From positions 23,577,501 through 23,641,500 of the forward strand of contig JAPYXD010000723.1 of NCBI GenBank assembly GCA_030998225.1: DNA of 64,000 nt. Direction: 5' to 3'. The DNA is from Diplolepis rosae. Lineage: Eukaryota; Arthropoda; Insecta; Hymenoptera; Diplolepididae. Of the stretch, positions 11,661-22,750 are shown in pieces (position 1 is the stretch's first letter; every line of letters begins with the position of its first letter). The position numbers and the translations under genes were made by a program. The notes beneath the pieces were generated by a model. That model was given only the letters and a program-made list of their open reading frames with translations. It was not told where the DNA came from and ran no database searches.

Positions 11661-12970
11661 GATTATCATCACTGGACCAGCGTATAAGACTGGAGTGGAT
11701 CTGTACCATAAGGATTTCTTCCAGTACTGGGCCAGAGCTGGTCGGTATTGAGATAAAGATCTTGTTGTTAGACAAATATATTAATAATATACGATAAACT
11801 TATTATTTATATGAGTGTCTAACAAAAGAGATGAAATCCGGCAAGAAACCTTGAAACAATTCGTCTTCTTTGTTTGAACCCACCGAGAGATAAATTTGAA
11901 AGATCATTTCATTGTGTGCATATGACATAATAAGGTAAATAACGTGAACATTGTCTGCAGAACGTTTCTTTAGATATGAATAAATAAACTTCTGAAAAGA
12001 ACCCAAGGTCGGTATTTGTATTGCTGAGCTCATGACTTAACCCAAATTCTAAAGGAACTTTCATTTCTTGTTTATTTTTATTGGACTATCATATGCAGGG
12101 TGATTTAAAAAAGCGTTATCTATATGTCGTTACTAGATATAAGGGAAACAGAGGGTTTCCGAAAATGACATGAAGATTAGTTTAGAGTGAATGATCTCTA
12201 TGCGGAAGCACTATTAATCAAAATGAGAACCACTCAAGCAACTAGGAGAGAATTTTTTTGCGTTCCTTTCCAATTTTAATGGTAGGAATACTCCCCACGT
12301 TATATGAATTTCAGAAAGTTATGGAGGGTGAAAATGGTTAGTTAATGGAAAGATACGCTCTAAAATAGTATATAATTTATTATAATATAGTATTATTTGG
12401 GAAAACACGGTACTCATTTTTGAAGCAAAACAAAAAAAGCATTTTACAATTACTGTATAGATTCAGCGCCAACATTAACAATTTTCATGTAAAAATTAAA
12501 AAGAGTTTCGCGCTTTTTCGAAAAATTAATGTGATGAATTTATAGAAGATTTTAAAAATACAAAAGACTCAATTTTGTAAATTTTTAGGGTTAGCTTATT
12601 TTGACCGCCAGCTCTTCACATATGTTAATATATATTGTAGTATTGTGATATTTATATTTTAATCAGACAGAAATTATTGTATATCTAACAGAGTAATTTA
12701 TACATTCACATAATAAAAGAGTCAAGTGATAAAAATGACCAATCGAGGGGAGATAAACAAAGAGCTTGCACGGAGAAATATAGATAATACTCACTATAAT
12801 CTGTATTATACCAAGTATAATATTGGTGTAGTGATTATGGGACAGTTAAGCCGATTATAAAATCGTCTATCCAGGGATATTAAAAAAAATATTGTAACAT
12901 ATAATATCTAGGGTCATAACGTATAACATTGCAGTCACGTAAACTACGGCAAAATCTATCCACACGCATA
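11661..12970. other. AT-rich, no gene recognised
   Basis: Short open frames on the - strand (11566-11775, 11803-12033) match nothing known. A possible element end lies at ~12097 (CAGGGTGATTTAAAAAAGCG), without a partner that I can find. Confidence 0.4.
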
Positions 12971-12975
12971 ATATG

Positions 12976-13017
12976 TCACTGATGAGGGCTCCGATCAGAG
13001 CCGAAACGTCTGATTAA
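12976..13017 (+). ncRNA. Hammerhead-ribozyme-like motif 1
   Basis: The core boxes of the hammerhead family are present in order. CTGATGA is at 12979-12985. A stem-loop GGCTC/GAGCC follows (12987-12991 with 12998-13002, loop CGATCA). Then come GAAAC at 13003-13007 and a GTC cleavage-type triplet at 13008-13010. A short stem I forms between TCA (12976) and TGA (13011). Stem III is only the self-complementary ACGT with no loop, as in the minimal hammerheads reported for Penelope-like elements, which are thought to act as dimers. One G (12986) is unpaired. The identical 42-mer recurs at 35009-35050. Confidence 0.6.
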
Positions 13018-16000
13018 CATTCAGTTTTTTATTTATGTATTATTTGTTGTTTTCAGATTATGAAATCGATCAATTCAAATATTACATTCTATTAATAAAA
13101 ATTTAATAATATTCTACTATATTTAAATTTGTATTTAATTTGAAATATTACATATATTGTATACGTAGGTTAATTATTTATTCTTTAATGATATAATAAG
13201 AATTGACAATATGATAACCTGATAAAATTTGTAAATGCAAATTTCCAAAATTGAGGATAGGTTGCTCAAAAGATCACATTGTGAAAGAATTTAAAATTTA
13301 TCTAGAAATTGAACATAATAAATCTGTTCACTTACACTGAATTATAAATTTTAATTAGTTTTGAAACTCACTAATATTATTAGCACTTTACAAGACACAA
13401 CGCAAGCACTACTTCGTGATGCCAACTAAAACTTCCAAGTTTGAGTTCGATTCCAAACTTTATAATATAAAATTATAAACTGGTGCTACTATAAATATTA
13501 TAGAGGTATAAAATTCAGTATAAATACCCAGTCTTATATTTAAATATTAAAAGCTAGATTACTAGATCAATAAAAAATAATAATTCATTTTTCTCTATAT
13601 GTAGTTTCGAAAAATTGAGATCATTTATAAACCACAGATGGGGTAATAAAACGGACACCAAGTCAAATATTTGCAAACTGCACGGCTGATTCAAGGCTGC
13701 GATCTGCATTTTCTCTTGAACACGTCACCCCTACATCCCTTCCCTGACTTGAAAAAAACTATTAATTTCTTAATTAAACAAATCATATAAAAAAGTATAT
13801 TTTCAATTTCAGAATGCTATTTCTATTTGAAAAATTTCTGGTTTTTAAGCTGAGTTTAAATTGCGCATTTGACGTTCATATAGTTTCAAACTCAATTTCA
13901 GTTTCTAATCTTTATTGCTTTTTTGTCAATGATTAATTGACTTTCCTCAAAGGTGGCCTACTTACTGTTTTCTGCTATAGATGCAGAGAGCAAACAATTT
14001 GATTCTTTCTCAAAAGTTCTACCTCGCCTCTGATATCGATGTAATAACTCCGATATGTGTAATGAACTTCGTTGCTCTTTGTCTGCATTCGATATTGCAC
14101 AAGAGTGCATGCAAGAAGGGAAAATTATTCGAAAATGAAAACGTATACGTATATCTATTTTCATAAATTTGATCTATGTTGTATAAGACAAACTATAGTT
14201 GTGCATCATAAACCTTAGCTTGAAACCTATACGAATTGAGTGTCTAATCAGAACCTAATTTCTAGTTTTCGCGATTGTGATTACTCTCTGAGCAAATTCC
14301 CATGACTTATGTAACTGCAATGAAAATGCAATGAAATTCTGTTAATGATCGACTCTCGAGTGCGAGAACATACGCAACAATCGATTAGAACCGCATCTTG
14401 AGTTCAGTGACACGACGAAGTGATGTAATGCAATTTTCATGACTTGATCCAAATTACTTACTGTACGTAACATTTGAATAATTACAGTAGTAACCGTTTT
14501 TTTCAGAATCATCTGAAATAATTACTCTATAGACTTGAGAGAAAGCTGACTACACTGTTAAAAATTTGTATATTTGTATTTCCATTACATGTAATTACAT
14601 TTTTTTTCATTAATGTATATAAAATTTAATTTACTTTCATTTTTTTAAAATACTCTCTTTTATTCGAATTTAAATACGCACGCGTATTTATGTTAATAAT
14701 GTTTGATTATTATTTTAATATACTATTTTTAAAACAAATAAAAATTGAGATGTAAGTATATTCATTTTTTAAATTTCAGAAAAATAATTATTTTAGTTTA
14801 CTTCTTGTATATTAAAGTGTATTAAAATAGATAAAATATTAAACAGTAGTGTATATTTAACGTTTCTAGAATAAGGTTGGAACTTGATCAGATAATATTT
14901 TACGAGTAACTAGAAATAAATGCTTTAAAATAGAGGTCTCTAAATTCTGTTAATTTTTTTGTAAGTTGAGCTGATTTATATATATATAAACCACAATAAT
15001 GTTAACATTTAATCACCCATATGGAAAATGCACAAGACATTTTTCAACAAGTTTCTAAGGCAGCCATATTTCTCTTTCAAACCTACACTTTTTTCTTCTT
15101 TTGTAATGTTCTTTACAAAAAATATTTGGAACTATAGATCAACCAGACCCCGTGACTTCGGTAATTGAAATTACAATGTCTTAAATATTATAAAAAACGT
15201 AAAAAAATATAGATGGTTTGTCTAGTACAGGAAATCGGTTTTAGCTATTAGTTTTTGAATAAACTTAGTAAAATAGAATTAAATATATTCAATTATTCAA
15301 AACTAGATAGGGTCTGCAGGTCTCCATTATTTTTCCCTTTATCATGTCACGAATCTTCGGTCCAAAATGTTTATTATCGAAGAAGAATCGTGCATGTGGT
15401 AAATTAAAATATGTACTTTTCTTGATCACGTGACTTACTTATATCATGTTCTTAAATTATAAATGATTTATCATTATTAATTCAAGAAATATTCTTCTTT
15501 AAAAATTTAACTTTGTTGAGCACCGTAATTATTTAAAAACCAAGATTTTTTGGGTACGGTTTTACGAATGAAGCAAAGGAACAGGTCATGGCCTATTACA
15601 ATTCAGATCTAAGTCACTCGGAAGCCTAAAATCTAAAGCTAGATTGGGTTTAGCAATATGTTTCGTTTGCAGCCTAATAACGAGATAGGCCCCCTATCAG
15701 AACTGGCAGGGTTTGCATCCAGCCAGTAATGAATTTCGCAAGATACATCGCGATTAAAACGAAACGCTCGCTTGTGGGCGGTGTATCCTTGGGCTTTCGA
15801 GAGCTAATACAGAGACAAATTATAATACTTTGGTATGGTGGAGTGTAGGACGTGTGGTACTCTCGCCATCGAGAGTAAACCTAAACGCAACGTTCTCATA
15901 GTCACGATTTGTATCCGCCCTCAACCAAATTTACGATCCCTGGGAAAAGTCCAACTTATCGCATAATTTTTATATTTTCAGGGTGTCTAGCTGATCTTAA

Positions 16001-16560
16001 GGCCATGGTCTATCCAAAAATGTGGAAACATCCATTGAAATCTTGTATAAGTTCTTCAAAAACATTTAAATTTCTCAATAATTTTTAATGTCCTAAAAAT
16101 TGTCATTGTCTTGAATATGCATCAAATGAGAATAAAATATTCCTTTATCTGAAAAGTAATATTTATATCATCTAGAATTTTAATACAATCACTAAACATT
16201 CTCGAATCTCTTCATTCAACAATTCATAAACTTATTGCTAAATTTATCCAAGCAAATTAATTTAGTTGAATCTTATTGAATCTGACAGAAATATCAATGA
16301 TTTCATATAATTTATATATCTTTATTCCCAGCCGTTGATATCCTTTTGCTGTAGATTTATTCCAGTTATACTTTATTGTGATATTATAGAATGAAAGAAT
16401 TACAAGAATCGAAATTTCCTCCCTTTATAAAATATTGCACATGAATTTTCGCATCAAACGCTTGCATAAGATGTCCATAAATCTCTAGCGTCAAAGTATA
16501 ATTAGGTATATAGTTGCCACTTAAATTTATTAAATTTTACAGCCTGGTCATTTAATTGGT
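13018..16560. other. AT-rich, no gene recognised
   Basis: No conserved coding region. Short overlapping open frames at 13958-14166 are AT-driven. 15580-15960 is richer in GC and holds no frame or repeat that I can name; it may be regulatory. Confidence 0.4.
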
Positions 16561-16590
16561 TCTATGAAGTGCAAATTTGAAAGTTTCTAG

Positions 16591-16651
16591 TTTCGTTGCG
16601 CCAGCAAGTTCAACGACCTGTCGCGTCGGCGCGTTCGAAGTTCCCATCGAG
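16591..16651 (+). other. Candidate small exon
   Basis: A 61-base segment, GC-rich against a strongly AT-rich background, sits between TTTCTAG and a GTAATA donor-like site. All three + frames are open across it. Length 61 would change frame if skipped. The acceptor's pyrimidine tract is weak, so this may simply be conserved non-coding DNA or chance. No protein family is recognisable. Confidence 0.2.
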
Positions 16652-17446
16652 GTAATATGCCTCTCTTTTCTAGATATTCCAGTGCAAAAGTATCCCTCTG
16701 AAAATCTATGCACGTGTTTAACAACACTTTAAATGAAAATGTTCTTGTTTCTCTAGCAATAAAATTGCTAAGTTGTATACCACTCGATACTCTTTTCTCT
16801 CTAGAACTACAATTATCATCGTTATTTAGTCATAAGCAATAATCATTGTTGGGCGTTAAACATAGCGCATTTATTTTCATAGCAACGACCAACGACTTTC
16901 GCGTCGTATCAATATTCCATCGACTTTTGCACAAAATCAATCTGACATTTGTTGGGATGGAAAAATTCTTACTCGAGTTTTTCGAGTAAGTTCAGCTACA
17001 TTGTTTGCTGGCGTGTCTGTCTATGCAAATTATGCTCGATGTAAGTGCAATAGCTCTACTCCGCGTAGCCGTATATGCAACTATCTAAATTACGCGAATG
17101 TTGCCTGTAGCCAGACATAAATTGATTCGTGCACTTGCGAAACCAGTCTACCTTCTTAATGTTGTTCTATGCCTTGTTGCTGCCGTTCTTATCTGCTTTA
17201 TTCCTGGGGTCGTGCGAATATTAGACCATTTGTGGGAAATCCGCAACTTTCACACTTTCACTCCGTTTTTCGTATAATTTAAACAAAATTCATTCCAATT
17301 TCAGCCCTCGCTCTTAATATTTATCAACTCAAAAAATCTGAATGGGTTCTTCTAAACAAATCATCAAATTCTCATGTTGAATACAACACTGATGGCTAAA
17401 TCAATATTAAGCTTCCTTAACAAGTATTAATAATAATATAATGCGA
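16652..17446. other. Non-repetitive, moderately GC-rich stretch
   Basis: Contains an ATGCAAAT-like octamer near 17020 and several CpG-containing words (TTTCGCGTCG, TCCGCGTAGCC). No frame, RNA or repeat seen. It could be a cis-regulatory region; evidence is slight. Confidence 0.2.
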
Positions 17447-17514
17447 CATCTCGAGTCGAAGTTCTTGCCTTCTCTTCGAGATTGAGGTGAGTCTCAGGAT
17501 TTCGACTTGAGATG
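17447..17514. repeat. 68-bp hairpin element (family J)
   Basis: The ends CATCTCGAGTCGAA and TTCGACTTGAGATG are inverted copies. Reversed, its two halves match the two outer ends of the composite block 55500-57471: one half carries GTCGAAATCCTGAGACTC, the other GGCAAGRACTTCGACTC. So this is either the empty form of that block or a derivative deleted internally. Confidence 0.6.
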
Positions 17515-17659
17515 TTTGAGAACATGTCTGCAATTATATTAACCCAAAATTCACAGAATTTTTATTCATTCTGTTATTTTGGCATAGGGTCAGATTCTTT
17601 TTATTTTCACATTAAAAATTATCAATGGCAGGTATAAAAAAACGTCAAAAGTAAGAAAA

Positions 17660-17695
17660 ACGTTTCGGCCACATGTGGGGGCCCTCTTCAGTGCC
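17660..17695 (-). ncRNA. Hammerhead-like motif 3 (minus strand)
   Basis: Read on the - strand: CTGAAGA (17691-17685), a GC stem-loop built from GGCC...GGCC, then GAAAC (17666-17662) and GTT. CTGANGA and GAAA are the invariant hammerhead boxes. Stem I pairing is poor (one pair), so activity is doubtful. It lies 270 bases from motif 4 on the same strand. Confidence 0.35.
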
Positions 17696-17930
17696 AGAAA
17701 TTAAAAGATTTATTCAAAATTTCATTAAAAGATTAAAATATAGGAGATTATTAAAATAAGGAAAAGCATAAAAATTAAAAACTTATCTCATAGCTTGCAA
17801 GTTAAAATGAAGCAGTCCGGTATGCATAACACGTATTGGAAAAATATGTAAAATTACAATATTAAATATTTTTGGTATTCTTAGTTGGCTTTCGGGTCCA
17901 GAAAAAATATAACTCAAAGTTTCATATTTT

Positions 17931-17966
17931 CAAACGTTTCAACTCAGATTGGAGTCATCAGTGAGA
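17931..17966 (-). ncRNA. Hammerhead-like motif 4 (minus strand)
   Basis: Read on the - strand: CTGATGA (17961-17955), stem-loop CTC-CAATCT-GAG, then GAAAC (17940-17936) and a GTT triplet. Stem I is better than in the other copies: TGAAAAT downstream pairs with ATTCTCA upstream, with one mismatch. Stem III is again the loop-less ACGT. Confidence 0.45.
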
Positions 17967-18009
17967 ATTTATTCCTATAAAAATACAAAAAGAAGAAACT
18001 TGAAAAAAT

Positions 18010-18775
18010 TGCACCTGTGACGGATAAAAAATGTGGTAACAAACAATAAAAATGAATTGCACGTGTGAAAACTATAGAATTGGTTTAAATAACTAAATTC
18101 ACAAAATATTAAAGACAACTAAGAACACGAACAATATTTAATATTAATACTAAGGGTCGATATAAGTCCTGTTCATTATTAATAATAATTAATGACTTTA
18201 GAAATCGTCGGTTAGAAAAAAGGTATCTATTCAGATAAAAAGGTAGGAAGGTACATATTTAGAAATTCATTTTTGTTACCCCATTTCAAGTTGCTAGGAA
18301 TGGCAATATTAAAAAAGAATCGTTTTAAAAATTGTATTCTCTTTCTCCCTTTCTCTGTGCGTCGCGCAAAATACACTTAAGAAAATGAAACCATTGTTTT
18401 TATAATAGATTAATATTAAATCCTTACATAAAAGAATGCTCTCATTATATTAGTGCATTTCACTTAATAGTAAATCTTAATATGATTAAATATTAAATCC
18501 TTATGAAAATAATAGTTCCATTTTTCCAAGTGCATTTTGCGCGAAAGGGATAAACAAAAGAGAAAATAATTTCTAAAATGAATTTTGAAAATATTGCTTC
18601 TAGCCTCTTTTCTGAGTAGGTACCTTATTGCTCCCAATCGAAGATATATACAAATTTTACTAAATTTAGTGCATATTTTCACTACCATCCAGACTTCTAA
18701 AAACTTTTATCTTTTTTCAATTGTTTAATAAATGTTAGCATTAATAATCTAGATACATCAAGAAAAGATTCATTG
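18010..18775. other. AT-rich, no gene recognised
   Basis: Two related CATTTTGCGCGAAA/GTCGCGCAAAATACACTT words (18360, 18530) suggest a diverged inverted repeat of ~200 bp around 18340-18560. No coding region. Confidence 0.35.
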
Positions 18776-20098
18776 TTGGTAAAAACAAAATCATTTTGTT
18801 GACTGCATCTGGTTGACTTAAAAAAATCTTTTAATTGGATGGACTAAATTTTTTTTTTCATTTCACCAAACTCGTTTGTTCGAGTAACTGAAGCTTTTAG
18901 CCGAATAGTTCTATTAACTTTACAAAATATTTTGTTGATGTTACAACATTTTTTGGTTGAATTCGACAAATAAATTTGTTTTGGTTGTGTCAACAAGATT
19001 ATTTGACAGCATCAAACACGTGTTTAGTGGAATGAAGAAGAACAATTGGTGATTTGAACTAAAATAGTCTATTAAATATTTTAAGTAAAGAAAATTGACG
19101 TAAGACAAAGTTTGCGCCCCTTCCCCTTTGTTTCTTGAAAAAATGTTTTTTAATGAATTTGGTATGGATAGAAAAAAATAGAAGAAATTTTTTGTGCTAG
19201 GAAAAACGACAAATGGGGGAACAAATTTGGATTCAAGAACAAGTTTCATTTTAATTATACTTGTCAAACTGTTACAATTATATAAAGAATTATATTGTTA
19301 ATAATAATATTCATATGTAATTATACGACTATAAATGAATTGTATGAGTTTAACATTCTGGCTCTCTCTATGTTTTCCCTCCTACTATCAAAGAAAACGT
19401 TATGCAAAAGCTTAACAACTAACTTTTAATGTTTTGGATTAGTAACTTGTGATTACTGAAACAGAAAATCAGTAAATGGTTAGTCAGGTCAATTTCGAGT
19501 CATTCGTTGAATGTTGTTTGAAACGATTACATCTTAACCAAGTCAAGGGCTTCGGAGAAATCTGGGACTTCTAGGTGAATGATCGATTTACGCAATTATC
19601 GGAAGGCTGCTCGTCTCTTATATACTGAACTCATGTGTTCTTGTAACACCAGAGAACAATAACCTTAAATAATTTTATTGCTTACACTCTAAATTGGAAT
19701 CAGTGAGATTTGAATGAGAAAATAGCTGAAAATGGGTTGCACTTTCACTTTAGTCAAAATTTTACTGACAATTGATGCTATTTAACTAAAAAACAGTGAA
19801 ATGGTCACTGAAGTTGAATCAGTAAAACTCACTCGGTAAAACAGATTTTACTGGTCAATTTCAGTGCCAATTTCACTGTTCTTCAGTAAAATACCATCGA
19901 TTGACGGTGACATTTTCAAAATCAGTTAGAATTTTTAATTGTGTTCATTTAAAAAAATTTTTACTAACCAAAAAAATTTGTTGAATCAATGAAATAATTT
20001 TGTTGGTTTAACCAAACATTTCGTTGTTTGTATAATAACAAAATCTATGGTTCAACCAACAAAATTGTTGATTTAAGCAAATAATTTCCTAAGTGTAG
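18776..20098 (+). mobile_element. TTTGTTG-rich MITE, copy 2, split by insertion
   Basis: 18776-19075 matches the left and middle parts of the MITE at 3985-4390. 19955-20098 matches its right end in the same direction (AATAACAAAATC, then an end CTAAGTGTAG). About 880 bp lies between, including the ACTGATT element at 19686-19945. I read this as one MITE broken by later insertions. Confidence 0.55.
19686..19945. mobile_element. ACTGATT-rich inverted-repeat element, copy 1
   Basis: The left end ACACTCTAAATTGGAATCAG matches the ends of the copy at 39325-39610. The interior holds many CAGTGAAA/TTTCACTG words in both orientations and pairs with itself. No coding frame. Confidence 0.6.
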
Positions 20099-20279
20099 GT
20101 ATTATATCGCTGAAATTTCATTGACTAAAATTTATAGAGTAAAAACCTGAGATAATGTTCATTACTAAATAAAACTGCACGAAGAAGAAAATTTTAGAGA
20201 ACGCATTCTCCTGATTAAAAGAGTATAAAGTTTTTAATTGTAATTGATTCACGGATTTGAGAATCTGGAAACCAGCTAT

Positions 20280-21263
20280 CATATCGATACCCACGTTCTA
20301 ATATGTCGTATCCCACATTTGGAAAATTTTTCAGGAAACGATAAAAACGTCTTGCTAGCACAAATAAATAAATGTAAAGAAATTTTTGTTTTATACGTTC
20401 ATAAAAATGCATAAATAATAATAATTAAAGCAAAAAAAATTATTTAAATAAATTTTATGATATTTATGTGGGTTACGCAAGAAGAAAAAATGGAAATGTA
20501 TTTTAGAAAAGAAATTGATTTAATCGTTTTATAATTAAATATTGTTTTATCCCATACATAACATTTTCCTCTCTTATTTTGTATTGTTTAATTCATAATT
20601 ATCATAATATAACATTATTGATACATTTTATTTTTACTATCTTTAATATTGCTTAAAACATTTTTTTTTTCATTTTAAGTACTCTTAATTTTTTTTTTTT
20701 TACTTCAGGTACATTTTCTTGCTAAAATTGTTGAAAATTTCTTGTCCTCTTTCGTCTGGTATTATCACAATTTTTTTTATAATTAATATCATTATCTTCA
20801 GGTTTTATAAATCTATTATTAGTACGCAGCAACACTTTTTTTAATGCCTGTAATTGTTGCCATTTACTTTTAGTTATTTTTAATCGATCTACAAACAGAG
20901 GTTTCAGCGGATGCTCTAGATTTAAGAGGAGTTGTAAAAATATTATTTGTAATTACCTTCTTACTCGTTTTATTAAATAATTTCTTAAAATAAACTTGAG
21001 ACTAATCACAAAATAAAAATTCACTGTCACATCGCTGGCGCTGACTTAACCAATGGATGTGGGATACGACATATTAGAATTCGTGAAAATCGGCATGTGG
21101 GATACGACATATTAGAATATTTATTTAAAAATATTAAATAAACAATTTGACTCCCAAGATTTTAATACAAGCTGTAATACATTATTATTAATCCATTTTT
21201 CAAAAAAAGTCAATTTCTCAAATTTTGTGGGATACGAAATATTAGAACGTGGGTATCGATATG
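20280..21263. mobile_element. 984-bp element with subterminal repeats
   Basis: Left end CATATCGATACCCACGTTCT (20280 on) is an inverted copy of the right end (to 21263). The adjoining GTGGGATACGACATATTAG word occurs four times: inverted near 20300-20315, and direct near 21058, 21095 and 21227. Subterminal repeats of this sort serve as transposase-binding sites in several DNA transposon superfamilies. A minus-strand open frame lies inside (20722-20952). Superfamily not recognised. Confidence 0.7.
20722..20952 (-). pseudogene. Start-less 76-codon ORF inside the 984-bp element
   Basis: The frame runs 76 codons to a TAG at 20722-20724, without an ATG at its upstream border. The peptide is basic and mixed in composition, with segments such as KPLFVDRLKITKSKWQQLQ and TRRKRTRNFQQF, more protein-like than the AT-driven frames around it. 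It may be the last part of a transposon-encoded protein with its upstream exon decayed or spliced. No family is recognised and no catalytic motif is visible. Confidence 0.3.
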
Positions 21264-21888
21264 TTAATTGGATACACACCAAAAAAAAGTTGTTTAATTC
21301 AAAAATAATTTTTTTTTTAATTTGATTAACCGAAACGTTGGTTAATATATATTTATGACAATATTAATGCATTTACTTAGTTGGTGCAACCAAATTTTTG
21401 ACAAATTAACCAACTTATTTTTGAACGCAGAAACAATAGAAAGAAATGTTTAGCCGACAAGTAAATGCTTGGTCCCTATATTCCTGAGTCCATGTACGCA
21501 CTGAACGAAGATGTATAATTAGTTGTAAATGATAGTTGCGATTCACAAAGGAGCTCAATGAATTCCCACACGCTCGCAAAATCATCGCCCGGTCTATCGC
21601 AAGGCCTTTTCTGAGGTCGACTCCGCCTGAGTTCGTTCTGGAATGGAGTTCCCCATGGAAAGTAAGAATGGCTGATGGCAACGATGGCGTTCATCATGAC
21701 GAAATGATGACGCATCTACTAGTTCACAATGCGCTCGTCCAACGCATATTACAATAAACCAGATAGTTTACATCTTCATAGTTAAGTCACTATCTTTCAA
21801 AATCACCTGATCAACTCTCAACAAGTTTAGACATTACTTATTTTTACCAAACACAATTTTTCAAGGTCATCGGCCAACCTCACCTGAC
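21264..21888. other. Small AT element remnant and GC-richer block
   Basis: 21280-21425 has ends CACACCAAAAAAAAGTTG and an inverted AACCAACTTATTTTTG, suggesting a diverged MITE. 21530-21760 is GC-richer, with overlapping open frames on both strands (73, 79 and 88 codons) that match nothing I know. No gene is called. Confidence 0.35.
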
Positions 21889-22215
21889 CACATGACCAAA
21901 TATATTTTTCTAGGATAACCTTTTATGTAAACAAAACATTTTTATAACAATTTTCCAAATTCGCAAAATCCAATAAGAAACGTTTATCTGGTATACGTTT
22001 GAAAACAAAATTTAAACAGAAAATAAAATTGGGAATTTTATCGATAATTACATTTAATTATGAATTTTTTTGTAAAAGTTTTAGTAAAACGTACCAGTCA
22101 GAAGTTTTTTAGTGTATTCTTTTATATCTTCATAATTTTCAGAAAGATATTTTATGGGCAAAAAAACATAACTTACACAAATTTAAATTACAATGAAATC
22201 ACGTGGTCAGGTTGC
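21889..22215. mobile_element. CACGTGA-ended MITE, copy 1 (family K)
   Basis: Ends CCTGACCACATGA and, reversed, CCTGACCACGTGA. Interior blocks CAGAAAATAAAATTGG and TTTTCAGAAAGATATTTT are shared with 34667-35310, and more weakly with 27888-28210. Non-coding. Confidence 0.65.
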
Positions 22216-22750
22216 TCCGCATGGCTTTAAATAATCTTATTGGATATAATTTTTATAAAAAAAATAATTAGTTTCTAGTGATGGATGTCTGTTAGACGAA
22301 TTATAAATCTCGCGATAGACCTTGTGTCAATCTTATTTTTCGCGCATTGTCCTATTTCTAAGTGCAGCTGCCAAAGTTTTTCACTCATCAACGTTTGAAA
22401 ACTTTGGCATTGTTCAAGTGAATCTGATACCAGTTTGAGCTTATGGTTGTCCCAGGAAAAGTGCATTCTGTCCAGTTTTCAATTTCTACCACATGATCTG
22501 ACATATATACGTAACTAAATTTAAGTTCGATTTTTTTAACTGAAAAACATCCATCTTTTGCTATTTTGTCTATTTTATAACAAATAATGAAACGTAGTTT
22601 CTACATCCTTGCGTAATAAATGTCGAGGTCCTGTAAAAAATACTTTTACTTTTATCTTTTACTTTTTTCTGCTGCAATACATTTTCCAAATATGTCACGT
22701 TATGATACTAATATTGTTTTGACTTTTCCAGTCTGCAAGCATTCTCAATT

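Noticed and set aside
15944..15954. GGGAAAAGTCC as a Rel/Dorsal binding site
   Set aside because: A single short match with no supporting cluster.
20700..20715. Ratchet-like site TACTTCAG-GTACATTT
   Set aside because: Very good T-run, but GTACAT is a weak donor, and it lies inside a transposable element.
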